From the NCBI RefSeq assembly GCF_016428875.1, contig NZ_JAELTO010000041.1:1-34011 (forward strand): a stretch of DNA of 34,011 nucleotides. The letters are read 5' to 3'. Below, piece by piece: positions 25,232 to 34,011 of this stretch (positions within the stretch are counted from its first letter, which is position 1; the number at the start of each line of letters is the position of its first letter). Under the pieces are notes generated by a model, which saw nothing but the letters and a program-made list of their open reading frames with translations, had not been told where the DNA came from and ran no database searches. Position numbers and translations under genes: made by a program. The stretch comes from Xylophilus sp. ASV27. Lineage in GTDB: Bacteria; Pseudomonadota; Gammaproteobacteria; Burkholderiales; Burkholderiaceae_C.

Positions 25232-27403
25232 ATGCATTCCCGCTTCACTTTCCCGCGGCGCGCCATCGCGCAGGCCGCTTTGCTGGCCCTGGCCGGCGCC
25301 ACGGCCCTCGCCACGCAGGGCCAGACCCTGCCGCAGGTCGACGTCACCGCCGGCCAGGAGCATGGCGCGCATTACGCGCCGGCCGACACCGCGACCGCGG
25401 CCAAGGTCGATGCGCCGCTGCGCGACATTCCGCAGACGGTCAACGTCGTCACGCAGGAGGTCATGCGCGACCAGGGCGCGCGCAGCGTGCAGGACGTGAT
25501 GAAGACCATTCCCTCGGTCGGCCTGGCCACCGGCGACGGCCAGCGCGACGCGGTGGTGATCCGCGGCTTCAGCGCGCTCTACGACGTCTACCTGGACGGC
25601 GTGCGCGACGATGCGCAGTACTTCCGCGACCTCTACAACATCGAGCGCGTGGAGGTGGTCAAGGGCCCGGCCGCGGCGCTCTACGGGCGCGGCTCCTCGG
25701 GCGGGCTGATCAACCTGATCACCAAAAAGCCCGGCTTCACCAATGGCGGCGATGCCGGCGTGACGCTGGGCAGCTATGGCCTCAAGCGCAGCGACCTGGG
25801 CCTGAACCGCGCGCTGTCCGACACGCTCGCGGTGCGGCTCGACGCGGCGGTGGAAGACTCGGGCAGCTTCCGCACCAACGGCTATCTGCGCAGCCAGGCG
25901 GTCTCGCCCAGCCTGCTGTGGAAGGACGGCAGCCAGAGCCTGCTGCTGCAGTACAACTACCAGCATCAGGAGCGCGGCATCGACTTCGGCATGCCGGGCC
26001 TGGCCTCCACCGGCCGGCCGGCCAGGGTGCCGATCAACACCTACTACGGCGCGGCCAACGCCTACGGGCTGGACCACACCTTCTCGACCATCGAGAGCAG
26101 CACCGCGCAGTACCGGCTGCGCCTGTCCGACAGCACCGCCTTCACCGACACGCTGCGCTACTACGAGTACGCGCTGGACCGCCGCCACACCCGCATCGGC
26201 TCCATCAACGACAGCGGCGCCGTGCCCATGGCGCTGCTCTCGCGCGGCGCGGTGCAGCGCTACGAGCACGGCTGGTTCAATCAGAGCGAGATCAGCCACG
26301 AGCTGGCCTGGGGCGCCACCACGCACAAGCTGCTGGCCGGCGCCGAGTTCGGCGAGCAGGACCGCCACCAGGCCATCACCAACGCCGCGACCAACAAGGC
26401 CGGCTACTCTTTCGGCACGCCGGTGTTCGCGCCCGTGGGCCAGGACCTGCCCTACTACGTGCCGGTGGCGCAGTCGTCCGGCCCTGCGGTCGGCACCACC
26501 ACCAACACCACGCGCAGCGTCTACGTCCAGGCGCTCTCCACCTGGACGCCGAGCGTGAAGAGCCTGCTGGGCCTGCGCTACGACGCCTTCGGCCAGAAGT
26601 ACCAGAACGAGCTGGCCCGCAACGCCGACCTGCAGCGCACCGACCGCGACGTGTCGCCGCGCGCCGGCCTGGTGTGGCAGCCCACGCAGGCGCAGAGCTA
26701 CTACGTGTCGGCCACCAAGTCCTACCAGCCCTCGGGCGAGGCCGGGCCGCTGGCGGCCAACAACGCGCAGCTGAAGCCGGAGCAGAGCATGAACCTGGAG
26801 ATCGGCTCCAAGACCGATCTGTTCGACGGCGCCGCCTCCTTCACCGCCGCGCTCTACCAGCTCACCCGCAGCGACGTGAAGTACACCGACCCGGTGCTCA
26901 ACACCCTGGTCAACGTCGGCGAGCAGCGCGCGCGCGGGCTGGAGCTGAGCTTCTCCGGCCAGGTGGCGCCGGGCTGGCAGGTGCTGGCCGGCTACTCCTA
27001 CCTCGACGCGCTGGTGACCAAGGGCGTGGGCACCGTGACCGCGCCCTTCGGTTCTGCCAAGCCGACGCCGCTGCAGGGCAGGACGCTGGCCCTGGCGCCG
27101 CGCCACACGCTGAGCCTGTGGACGCTGAAGTCGCTCGACGCCTGGCTGCCCGGCGTGCAGGCCGGCGCCGGCCTGAATGCGCGCAGCGCGCAGTTCGCCA
27201 GCGTCGACAACGCCGTGCGGCTGCCCGGCTACGCCACGGTGGACCTGGCGCTGTACTGGCGCCCCGCGCCCAGGGGCTGGAGCGCGGCGCTCAACCTGAA
27301 GAACGTGCTGGACCGCCGGACCTACCTCTCGGCCAACAACGACATCGGCATCATGCCGGGCGCGCCGCGCACGGTGGAATTGAGCGCGCGCTACGCGTTC
27401 TGA
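25232..27403 (+). CDS. TonB-dependent siderophore receptor
   Basis: A 723-residue outer-membrane receptor. Signal peptide at about 1-31 (MHSRFTFPRRAIAQAALLAL, ending near TQGQ). The plug domain is at about 50-165: DIPQTVNVVTQEVMRDQGAR, VVIRGFSALYDVYLDGVRDD, and VEVVKGPAAALYGRGSSGGL. A 22-strand barrel follows, with typical late segments SYYVSATKSYQPSGEAG and LKPEQSMNLEIGSKTDLFDG. The last residues ARYAF end in the aromatic required for barrel insertion. The plug signature and length place it with catecholate/ferric-siderophore receptors of the FhuE/Fiu type, ligand unknown. There is no signalling extension, so it is not a transducer. A Fur-like site lies upstream; no siderophore synthesis genes are in the window. 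Confidence 0.92.
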   Translation: MHSRFTFPRRAIAQAALLALAGATALATQGQTLPQVDVTAGQEHGAHYAPADTATAAKVDAPLRDIPQTVNVVTQEVMRDQGARSVQDVMKTIPSVGLATGDGQRDAVVIRGFSALYDVYLDGVRDDAQYFRDLYNIERVEVVKGPAAALYGRGSSGGLINLITKKPGFTNGGDAGVTLGSYGLKRSDLGLNRALSDTLAVRLDAAVEDSGSFRTNGYLRSQAVSPSLLWKDGSQSLLLQYNYQHQERGIDFGMPGLASTGRPARVPINTYYGAANAYGLDHTFSTIESSTAQYRLRLSDSTAFTDTLRYYEYALDRRHTRIGSINDSGAVPMALLSRGAVQRYEHGWFNQSEISHELAWGATTHKLLAGAEFGEQDRHQAITNAATNKAGYSFGTPVFAPVGQDLPYYVPVAQSSGPAVGTTTNTTRSVYVQALSTWTPSVKSLLGLRYDAFGQKYQNELARNADLQRTDRDVSPRAGLVWQPTQAQSYYVSATKSYQPSGEAGPLAANNAQLKPEQSMNLEIGSKTDLFDGAASFTAALYQLTRSDVKYTDPVLNTLVNVGEQRARGLELSFSGQVAPGWQVLAGYSYLDALVTKGVGTVTAPFGSAKPTPLQGRTLALAPRHTLSLWTLKSLDAWLPGVQAGAGLNARSAQFASVDNAVRLPGYATVDLALYWRPAPRGWSAALNLKNVLDRRTYLSANNDIGIMPGAPRTVELSARYAF

Positions 27404-27428
27404 CCGGGTTTCAGGTCGAAAGTGCCTG

Positions 27429-27472
27429 CAGCCCAGGTATCACCTGGGCTATATGCTATATATTTTGTAGCA
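27429..27472 (+). repeat. Two-hairpin repeat, copy 3 (AT tail to the right)
   Basis: GCCCAGG (27431-27437), TATCA, CCTGGGC (27443-27449), a 4-base gap, TGCTA (27454-27458), nine AT-rich bases and TAGCA (27468-27472). Geometry is identical to copy 1. It lies 28 bases after the receptor stop and about 115 bases before the RND adaptor gene. Confidence 0.8.
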
Positions 27473-27586
27473 CATGCCGGCGGCGCAGGCGGCCCCGGCC
27501 GTGGCAGGGCCATCAGGGGGGCGAAGGCGCATCGACGGCACAATGCCCGGCCCGGGGCGCATCGGCTGCCCCGCCTTCCGGTGACC

Positions 27587-28729
27587 ATGCTCTTGAAGTT
27601 CCTGCTCCTTCCCGCCTGCCTGCTCGCGCTTGCCGCCTGCGACGCCCGAAAGACCCCCGACACCGCCGCCGCGCCGCCCGAAGTGGGCGTGCTCACCCTG
27701 CGCGCGGGCGACGTGCCGGTGCGCATCGAGCTGCCCGGCCGCACCGCCGCGTTCCGCGTCTCCGAGGTGCGGCCGCAGGTCAGCGGCATCGTGCGCCAGC
27801 GCCTGTTCGAGGAAGGCAGCCTGGTGCGCGCCGGCCAGCTGCTCTACCAGATCGAGCCCGGCCCGTTCGAGGCGGCCTACGAGCAGGCGCAGGCCGCGCT
27901 GGCCAACGCGCAGGCCGGCATCGCCAGCCTGCGCGGCAAGGCCGAGCGCTTCGGCGAACTGGTCAAGGCCAACGCCGTGAGCCGCCAGGAGCATGACGAA
28001 GCCCAGGCCGCGCTGGCGCAGGCGCTGGCCGGCGTGCGCGCGGCGCAGGCGGCGGTGAAGGCCGCGCGCATCAACCTCGAATTCACCCGCATCACCGCGC
28101 CCATCGCCGGGCGCATCGGCCGCTCCAGCGTGACCGAGGGGGCGCTGGTGGCGCCGGGCCAGGCGCTGGCGCTGGCGACGATCCAGCGCATCGACCCGAT
28201 CTACGTCGACGTGGTGCAGTCCAGCCTCGAACTGACCCGGCTCAAGCGCCGCCTGCTCGCCGGCGAGATGGCGCCGGCCAGCACGCAGGTCGGCCTGCGC
28301 CTGGAAGACGGCCTGCCCTACGCGCATGCGGGCCGGCTGCGGCTGACCGAGGTCGGCGTCGATGGCGCGACCGGCTCGGTCACGCTGCGCGCGGAGTTCC
28401 CGAACCCGCAGGGCCTGCTGCTTCCCGGCATGTACGTGCGCGCGCAGCTCGACTCCGGCGTGCAGCGCCAGGCCATCCTGGCGCCGCAGCGCGGGGTGAC
28501 GCGCGACGAGAAGGGCGAGCCCACCGCGCTGGTGGTGGGCGCCGGCGACAAGGTCGAGCTGCGCGCGCTCGAGGTGCGCGGCACCGCGGGCGACCAGTGG
28601 ATCGTGACCCGGGGCCTGAGCGCGGGCGACCGCCTGGTGGTCGAGGGCCTGCAGCGCGCGCAGCCGGGCGAGAAGGTCACGCCGGTGGCGGTGGCGGTGG
28701 CGGCGCTGCCCGGCGCGGCGGCAGAGTGA
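27587..28729 (+). CDS. RND efflux periplasmic adaptor subunit (AcrA/MexA type lipoprotein)
   Basis: A 380-residue membrane-fusion protein. A lipoprotein signal (LLLPACLLALAAC, lipobox LAAC with Cys18) anchors it to the inner membrane. The lipoyl halves flank an alpha hairpin: VRPQVSGIVRQRLFEEGSLV, then YEQAQAALANAQAGIASLRG, then TRITAPIAGRIGRSSVTEGA. Beta-barrel and membrane-proximal domains follow (LLLPGMYVRAQLDSG). Such adaptors join an RND pump to an outer-membrane channel. The pump gene follows after ten bases. ATG 27587 was chosen by the signal peptide; GTG 27581 is in frame two codons upstream. No regulator gene is adjacent. Confidence 0.92.
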   Translation: MLLKFLLLPACLLALAACDARKTPDTAAAPPEVGVLTLRAGDVPVRIELPGRTAAFRVSEVRPQVSGIVRQRLFEEGSLVRAGQLLYQIEPGPFEAAYEQAQAALANAQAGIASLRGKAERFGELVKANAVSRQEHDEAQAALAQALAGVRAAQAAVKAARINLEFTRITAPIAGRIGRSSVTEGALVAPGQALALATIQRIDPIYVDVVQSSLELTRLKRRLLAGEMAPASTQVGLRLEDGLPYAHAGRLRLTEVGVDGATGSVTLRAEFPNPQGLLLPGMYVRAQLDSGVQRQAILAPQRGVTRDEKGEPTALVVGAGDKVELRALEVRGTAGDQWIVTRGLSAGDRLVVEGLQRAQPGEKVTPVAVAVAALPGAAAE

Positions 28730-28739
28730 GGCGCGGCCC

Positions 28740-31700
28740 GTGATCGCCAATTTCTTCATCCAGCGGCCGGTCTTCGCCTGGGTCATCGCCATCCTCATCA
28801 TGCTGGGCGGCGGCGTGGCCATCACCACGCTGCCGGTGTCGCAGTACCCGGACATCGCGCCGCCCACCGTGGTCATCTCCGCCAACTACCCCGGCGCCTC
28901 GGCGCAGGCGGTGGAGACCGGCGTCACGCAGGTGCTGGAGCAGCAGTTGAAGGGCATCGACGGCCTGCTGTACTTCAAGTCGACCAGCAGCTCGGCCGGC
29001 TACGCCGAGATCGGCGTCACCTTCCGCCAGGGCATCGACCCCGACACCGCGCAGGTGCAGGTGCAGAACAAGGTCAGCCAGGCCGCCAGCCGCCTGCCGC
29101 AGGCGGTGCAGCAGCAGGGCGTGACGGTGGCCAAGTCGCAGAACAGCTTCCTGCTGATCGTGGCGCTGTACGACCAGACCGACCGCCGCACCGACACCGA
29201 CGTGGCCGACTGGATGGCCAGCCACATGCGCGACCCGCTGAGCCGGGTGGACGGCGTGGGCTCGGTGCAGGCCTTCGGCGCGGCCTACGCCATGCGCATC
29301 TGGCTCGACCCGCACCGGCTGGCGAGCTACCAGCTGATGCCCTCGGACGTCACCGCCGCCGTCGGCGCGCAGAACACGCAGCTCTCGGTCGGCGAGATCG
29401 GCGCGCGGCCCGCGCCCGCGCAGCAGCAGCTCAACGCCACCGTCACCGCGATGTCGCGGCTGCAGACGCCGGCGCAGTTCCGCGACATCGTGCTCAAGAC
29501 CCAGCCCGACGGCGCCGTAGTGCGCCTGGGCGACGTGGCGCGCGTGGAGATCGGCAGCGAGTCGTATGCCGAGAGCACGCGCCTGAACGGCCACCCGGCC
29601 GCCGGCGCGGCCATCATGCTGGCGCCCGGCGCCAACGCGCTGACCACCGCGCGCGCGGTCAAGGCGCGCATCGCCGAGCTGGAGCGCTCGCTGCCGGCCG
29701 GCCTGCGCGTGGCCTATGCGGAGGACTCCACGCGCTTCGTCAAGATCTCGATCCAGTCGGTCATCAAGACGCTGCTCGAAGCCATCGCGCTGGTGGTGGT
29801 GGTGATGTTCCTGCTCCTGCAGAACTGGCGCGCCACCGTGATCCCGGCCATCACCGTGCCGGTGGTGCTGCTGGGCACCTTCGGCGTGCTGGCGGTCTTC
29901 GGCTATTCGATCAACGTGCTCACGCTGTTCGGCATGGTGCTGGCCATCGGCCTGCTGGTGGACGACGCCATCGTGGTGGTGGAGAACGTCGAGCGCGTCA
30001 TGCACGAAGAGGGCCTGGACGCCCGGGCCGCCACCGTCCAGTCGATGCGCGAGATCACCGGCGCGCTGGTCGGCATCGCGGTGGTGGTGTCGGCCGTGTT
30101 CCTGCCCATGGGCTTCTTCGGCGGCTCGGTGGGCGTGATCTACCGGCAGTTCTCGGTCACCATCATCGCGTCGATGGCGCTGTCGGTGCTGGTGGCCATC
30201 GTGCTCACGCCGGCGCTGTGCGCGCGCTTTCTCAAGCCCGGCGCGCCGCGCACCCGCGGCTTCCTGGGCGCCTTCAACCGCGGCTTCGACGCCGCGCAGG
30301 GCCGCTACGTGGGCCTGCTCCGGCGCATGCTGCGCAAGCCGCTGCGCTTTACCGCCGTGTACGCGGCCATCGTCGCCGGCATGGGCCTGCTCTACCTGGC
30401 CCTGCCCGGCGGCTTCCTGCCCGAGGAGGACCAGGGCAGCGTGATGGTGCAGCTCACGCTGCCCGCCGGCGCCACGCACAGCCGCACCGACGCGGTGAAC
30501 CGCGCCGTGGAAAAGCACTTCCTGGAGACCGAGCGCGACAGCACCGACACCATCTTCACGCTCTCGGGCTGGAGCTTCGGCGGCTCGGCGCAGAACGCCG
30601 GCATCGCCTTCGTCTCGCTCAAGGACTGGGCCGAGCGCCAGGGCGCGCAGCAGCGCTCCCAGGCCATCGCCGAGCGCGCCAGCGCCGCGCTGGCGCAGCA
30701 GCAGCGCGACGCCGAGGTCTACGGCATGGTGCCGCCGCCGATCGAGGGCCTGGGCCAGTCCAACGGCTTCGAGTTCTGGCTGCAGGACACCTCCGGCATG
30801 GGGCCGCAGCGGCTGGCGCAGGCGCGCCAGGCGCTGGTGCGCGAGGCCGGCAAGGACGCGCGCCTGCAGTCGGTGCGCGCCAACAGCATCGCCCAGACGC
30901 CGCAGTTGCAGGTGGACATCGACCAGGTCAAGGCCTCGGCGCTGGGGCTCGCGCTCGGCGACGTCAACAGCACGCTGGGCATCGCCTGGGGCGGCAGCTA
31001 CGTCAACGACTTCATCGACCGCGGCCGCGTCAAGCGCGTGATCGTGCAGGCCGACGCGCCCTACCGCGCCGCGCCCGAGGACATGGCGCAGTGGTTCGTG
31101 CGCGGCGGCAGCGGCGCCATGACGCCGTTCTCGGCCTTCGCCAGCACGCGCTGGGCGCAGGGCGCCGCGCAGCTGGAGCGCTACAACGGCCTGCCCGCGG
31201 TGCAGATCCAGGGCGCGGCGGCGCAGGGCACCAGCTCGGGCACCGCCATGGCGGCGGTCGAGGCCCTCGCCCGGCAGCAGGCCGGCACCGGCCAGGCCTG
31301 GAGCGGCCTGTCCTACCAGGAGCGGCTCTCGGGCGGGCAGGCGCCGCTGCTGTTCGCGCTCTCGATCCTGGTCGTGTTCCTGTGCCTGGCCGCGCTGTAC
31401 GAGAGCTGGTCGGTGCCGTTCTCGGTGCTGCTGGTGATTCCGCTGGGCGTGCTCGGCGCGGTGATCGCGGCGTCGCTGCGCGGGCTGTCCAACGACATCT
31501 ACTTCCAGGTCGGGCTGCTCGCCACCATCGGCCTGTCGGCCAAGAACGCGATCCTGATCATCGAGTTCGCGCAGGCCGCGCTGCGCCGCGGCGTGCCGCT
31601 GATGGACGCGGTGGCCGAGGGCGCGCGCCTGCGGCTGCGCCCGATCCTGATGACCTCGCTGGCCTTCCTGGCCGGCGTCATTCCGCTGGCCCTGGCCCGC

Positions 31701-31838
31701 GGCGCCGGCTCGGCCAGCCAGATCGCCATCGGCACCGGCGTCTTCGGAGGCGTGCTCGCGGCCACCGCGCTGGGCATCTTCTTCGTGCCGCTGTTCTACC
31801 TGGGGGTGAAGCGTGTGGCGGCGCGCGTTCAGTACTAA
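28740..31838 (+). CDS. RND multidrug efflux permease (AcrB/MexB, HAE1 family)
   Basis: A 1032-residue inner-membrane proton antiporter, full length for the HAE1 family. It starts at GTG 28740 with the standard IANFFIQRPVFAWVIAI. The first periplasmic loop includes PPTVVISANYPGASAQ and LKGIDGLLYFKSTSS. The proton relay in membrane helix 4 is intact (LAIGLLVDDAIVVVENVERV, with the Asp pair), and helix 10-11 has GLSAKNAILIIEFA with the relay Lys. The second porter half (GGFLPEEDQGSVMVQLTLPAGA) is present. It works with the adaptor immediately upstream as one operon. No outer-membrane channel gene follows, so an OprM/TolC-like protein from elsewhere must be used. Its stop codon overlaps repeat copy 4. 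Confidence 0.94.
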   Translation: MIANFFIQRPVFAWVIAILIMLGGGVAITTLPVSQYPDIAPPTVVISANYPGASAQAVETGVTQVLEQQLKGIDGLLYFKSTSSSAGYAEIGVTFRQGIDPDTAQVQVQNKVSQAASRLPQAVQQQGVTVAKSQNSFLLIVALYDQTDRRTDTDVADWMASHMRDPLSRVDGVGSVQAFGAAYAMRIWLDPHRLASYQLMPSDVTAAVGAQNTQLSVGEIGARPAPAQQQLNATVTAMSRLQTPAQFRDIVLKTQPDGAVVRLGDVARVEIGSESYAESTRLNGHPAAGAAIMLAPGANALTTARAVKARIAELERSLPAGLRVAYAEDSTRFVKISIQSVIKTLLEAIALVVVVMFLLLQNWRATVIPAITVPVVLLGTFGVLAVFGYSINVLTLFGMVLAIGLLVDDAIVVVENVERVMHEEGLDARAATVQSMREITGALVGIAVVVSAVFLPMGFFGGSVGVIYRQFSVTIIASMALSVLVAIVLTPALCARFLKPGAPRTRGFLGAFNRGFDAAQGRYVGLLRRMLRKPLRFTAVYAAIVAGMGLLYLALPGGFLPEEDQGSVMVQLTLPAGATHSRTDAVNRAVEKHFLETERDSTDTIFTLSGWSFGGSAQNAGIAFVSLKDWAERQGAQQRSQAIAERASAALAQQQRDAEVYGMVPPPIEGLGQSNGFEFWLQDTSGMGPQRLAQARQALVREAGKDARLQSVRANSIAQTPQLQVDIDQVKASALGLALGDVNSTLGIAWGGSYVNDFIDRGRVKRVIVQADAPYRAAPEDMAQWFVRGGSGAMTPFSAFASTRWAQGAAQLERYNGLPAVQIQGAAAQGTSSGTAMAAVEALARQQAGTGQAWSGLSYQERLSGGQAPLLFALSILVVFLCLAALYESWSVPFSVLLVIPLGVLGAVIAASLRGLSNDIYFQVGLLATIGLSAKNAILIIEFAQAALRRGVPLMDAVAEGARLRLRPILMTSLAFLAGVIPLALARGAGSASQIAIGTGVFGGVLAATALGIFFVPLFYLGVKRVAARVQY

Positions 31839-31871
31839 ATTGATAGCATGCAGCCCAGGTAGTGCCTGGGC
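31833..31871 (-). repeat. Two-hairpin repeat, copy 4 (AT tail to the left)
   Basis: TACTA (31833-31837, overlapping the pump stop codon) and TAGCA (31844-31848) form the AT part. After a 4-base gap GCCCAGG (31853-31859), TAGTG and CCTGGGC (31865-31871) form a perfect GC hairpin. Inverted relative to copy 3; the AT loop is three bases shorter. Confidence 0.75.
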
Positions 31872-31910
31872 TGCATGCACTTTCGGCTCATAATCCGCGG
31901 CGCGGTTATG

Positions 31911-31930
31911 ATAAGAATGGTTCTTGTTCT
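31911..31930 (+). promoter_or_regulatory. Probable Fur box before DUF3649-PepSY
   Basis: ATAAGAATGGTTCTTGTTCT contains the symmetric AAGAA-TGG-TTCTT and reads close to the 19-base Fur consensus of inverted GATAAT-like hexamers. It lies about 50 bases upstream of ATG 31981, where a promoter would sit, and the genes downstream are of the iron-uptake class. Assigned by eye. Confidence 0.5.
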
Positions 31931-31980
31931 CAAGCCGAGCCTCGCCGCGCCCTGACGCGCGCCTTCGTCCCGCCACCGCC

Positions 31981-32361
31981 ATGCGCCACCACGCTCCCCC
32001 GCACCCCTCGCCCGCCGCGCGGCAGCCCGATGCCTCGCCCTCCACCCGCCACCGCTGGCTGCCCGCGGGCAGCGAGGGCCTGCGCTACCGGCTCGGCGTG
32101 GCGGTGCGCGCGGTGGCGGCCATCGGCGGCGGCTACGCGGTGGCGGCGCTGGCCGCGGCGGTGCTGGCGCTGTACCTGCCCACCACCCGCGCGGAGGCGG
32201 CGCTCGCGGCCACGCTGCTGGCCTTGGTCATCTACCCGTGCGCGGTGATGGGGGTGTTTGCGGCGCGCAGCGCGGCGCGCGCCTGCCTCGGGCTGCTGCT
32301 GCCGGCGGCCGTGCTGGGCGCGCTGCTGCTGGCGCGCCTGGGCGTCGGATGGGCGGCATGA
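31981..32361 (+). CDS. DUF3649 iron-uptake-associated membrane protein
   Basis: A 126-residue protein with a Pro/His-rich N-terminus followed by three hydrophobic helices: GGGYAVAALAAAVLALYLP, AALAATLLALVIYPCAVMGV, and ACLGLLLPAAVLGALLLARL. The segment YAVAALAAAVLALYLP-TTRAEA is typical of DUF3649 proteins, which accompany TonB-dependent receptors and PepSY proteins in beta- and gammaproteobacteria. Biochemical function is unknown; a role in iron transfer across the inner membrane is inferred from context. ATG 31981 is preferred over an in-frame TTG at 31924 that lies in the Fur-like site. Its TGA overlaps the ATG of the next gene (ATGA). Confidence 0.8.
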   Translation: MRHHAPPHPSPAARQPDASPSTRHRWLPAGSEGLRYRLGVAVRAVAAIGGGYAVAALAAAVLALYLPTTRAEAALAATLLALVIYPCAVMGVFAARSAARACLGLLLPAAVLGALLLARLGVGWAA

Positions 32362-33936
32362 AGGAGGGCTTGCGCCAGTCCATGGCCTGGCTGCACACCT
32401 GGAGCGGCCTGCTGGTGGGCTGGGTGCTGTTCCTGGTGTTCGCCGCCGGCACCGCCTCGTACTTCCGCGACGAGATCACCTTCTGGATGAAGCCCGAGCG
32501 CCACCACGCCAGCCTGGCGCTGCCGCCGCAGGCGCAATCGGCCGAGGCGGCCGTGGCCGCGCTGCGGCAGCGCGCGCCGCACAGCCCGCGCTGGATCATC
32601 AAGCTGCCGCGCGAGCGCGAGCCCGCCGTGGGCCTGAGCTGGCTGAAACCGCCGCCGCTCCCGGGCGAGCCGCCGCGCCAGGGCCGCGGCGCCAGCTTCG
32701 AGCGTGCCGAGCTGGACGCCGCCACCGGCCAGCCGCTGCAGGCCACGCGCGAGACGCGCGGCGGCGAATTCCTCTACCGCCTGCACTTCGACCTGCACTA
32801 CCTGCCGGCGGTCTGGGCGCGCTGGATCGTCGGCTTCTGCGCCATGTGCATGCTGGTGGCGATCCTCTCGGGCATCGTCACGCACAAGCGCATCTTCAAG
32901 GACTTCTTCACCTTCCGGCCCGGGAAGGGCCAGCGCAGCTGGCTCGACGCGCACAACGCCAGCGCGGTGCTGGCGCTGCCCTACCACCTGATGATCACCT
33001 ACACCGGGCTGGTCACGCTGATGTTCATGTACATGCCCTGGGGCCCGCAGGCGGCCTACAAGGGCGACCAGGACGCCTTCTTCGCCGAGGCCTTTCCCGG
33101 CAGCGTGCCGCGCAACGCCAAGGCCTCGGGCCAGCCGGCCCCGCTCGTGCCGCTGGCGCCGCTGCTCGCGCAGGCCAGCGCCCGCTGGGGCGGCGCGGCG
33201 GTCGGCCGCATCACCGTCAGCCACCCGAACGACGCCAGCGCCACCATCGTGCTGCAGCGGCAGGACGGGCGCGGCATTTCCGCCAGCCAGCCGGCCATGC
33301 TGTTCGAGGGCCGCAGCGGCCGGCTGCTGTCGGCCACCGGCGAGGCCGAAGGCCCGGCGCTGCAGACCCGCGGCGTGCTCTACGGGCTGCACATCGCGCA
33401 CTTCTCCAGTCCGCTGCTGCGCGGGCTGTACTTCCTGAGCGGCCTGGCCGGCTGCGCCATGGTCGCCACCGGCCTGCTGCTGTGGGCCGTGAAGGAGCGG
33501 CAGAAGTACGCCAAGGCGCTCAAGCACGGCGGGCGCGTGGGCTTCGGGCTGCGGCGGGTCGATGGCCTGAACATCGCCGCCATCGCCGGCGTGCCGATCG
33601 CCATGGCGGCCTACTTCTGGGCCAACCGCCTGCTGCCCGTGGCGCTGGCCGGGCGGGCCGACGCCGAGATCGCCGGCTTCTTCGCGGCCTGGGGCCTGGC
33701 CGCCGTGGCCGGGCTCGCCTGGCCCACGCGGCGCATGTGGCAGATCCAGCTCACCGTGGGCGGCGCGCTGTTCGCGGGCGTGCCGCTGCTCAACGCCCTC
33801 ACCACCGACACCGCGCTGTGGACCGCGATCGGCGCCGGCCTGTGGCGCGTGGCCGGCTTCGACCTGGTCTGCCTGGCGCTGGGCCTGGCCCTGCTCGCCG
33901 CCGCCTGGTGGGCGGGCCGGCGCAGGCCGCCAAGGC
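32358..33936 (+). CDS. PepSY-associated membrane (iron-reductase-like) protein, 3' end lost
   Basis: About 526 residues are readable before adapter sequence replaces the genome. The start MKEGLRQSMAWLHTWSGLLVGWVLF is the usual N-terminal membrane helix of the large PepSY-associated family. A periplasmic PepSY-like part (AELDAATGQPLQATRETRGG, FLYRLHFDLHYLP) follows, then membrane helices WARWIVGFCAMCMLVAILSG, the HKRIFKDFFTFRPGKGQRSW loop and further helices to the end. His residues in and near the helices suit haem or metal binding. Related proteins are proposed ferric-siderophore reductases. Family members are about 500-560 residues, so little is missing. Translation is coupled to DUF3649. 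No stop is present because the contig ends in artefact. Confidence 0.88.

Positions 33937-34011
<75 letters not shown>

Noticed and set aside
28677..32045. 1122-codon minus-strand frame antisense to the RND pump
   Set aside because: His/Gln/Arg-rich translation without domains; the plus strand encodes a full AcrB-type pump.

Overview
The window reads as one contig-sized piece of a high-GC betaproteobacterial chromosome, most likely a member of the Comamonadaceae (Burkholderiales). The genus cannot be named from sequence alone. Supporting signs are the metX-metW pair behind a SAM-binding leader, the kdsD-kdsC-lptC and lptD-surA-rsmA envelope clusters, a DUF3649-PepSY iron pair, and short intergenic repeats of the comamonad type. 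The last 75 bases are not genomic: an exact 19-base Nextera/Tn5 mosaic end (33937-33955) is followed by AAAAA and 51 G, a library and sequencing artefact that cuts the last gene.

Layout. 1-850 is a decayed zone: the 3' end of an unknown gene, a broken rhodanese/TrhO fragment on the minus strand, a broken 2OG-Fe(II) oxygenase start and an unknown C-terminal piece. 831-1097 holds no gene I can support. 1098-2046 carries a FlxA-like coiled-coil protein and a stand-alone cyclic-nucleotide-binding protein. 2188-4788 (minus) is apt and a KefC/YbaL-type antiporter. 4856-7936 (plus) is kdsD-kdsC-lptC followed by a short-chain dehydrogenase where lptA/lptB would be expected. 7991-9145 (minus) holds two paralogous glycine-rich RRM proteins with long leaders and matching hairpins over the ribosome binding site. 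9146-9525 is their upstream region plus a SAM-II-like riboswitch and terminator for metX-metW (9526-11309). Then come a bactofilin, an M20 peptidase, a DUF937 protein (minus) and rsmE (minus). 14910-20939 is amgK (minus) divergent from lptD-surA-rsmA. 20940-21195 is intergenic with a strong stem-loop at its end. 21196-22144 is a secreted barnase-type RNase with its barstar (both minus). Then maeB (minus), a small membrane protein (minus), a TonB-dependent siderophore receptor, an RND adaptor-pump pair, and DUF3649-PepSY.

Common themes. Much of the window serves the outer membrane: Kdo synthesis (KdsD, KdsC), LPS export (LptC, LptD), outer-membrane protein folding (SurA), muropeptide recycling (AmgK) and a bactofilin scaffold. 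Methionine synthesis is under predicted SAM control. The right end is an iron-acquisition locus with Fur-box-like sites, interrupted by an efflux pump.

The most unusual structure is a short two-hairpin repeat with fixed geometry (7-5-7 GC stem, 4-base gap, AT-rich TGCTA/TAGCA stem). It occurs five times. Two inverted pairs, with AT tails facing inward, bracket DUF937-rsmE and the RND operon; the fifth copy lies inside the rsmA reading frame. The other leading observations are the paired RBS-masking leaders of the RRM genes and the RNase/barstar cassette with a perfect palindrome in its leader.
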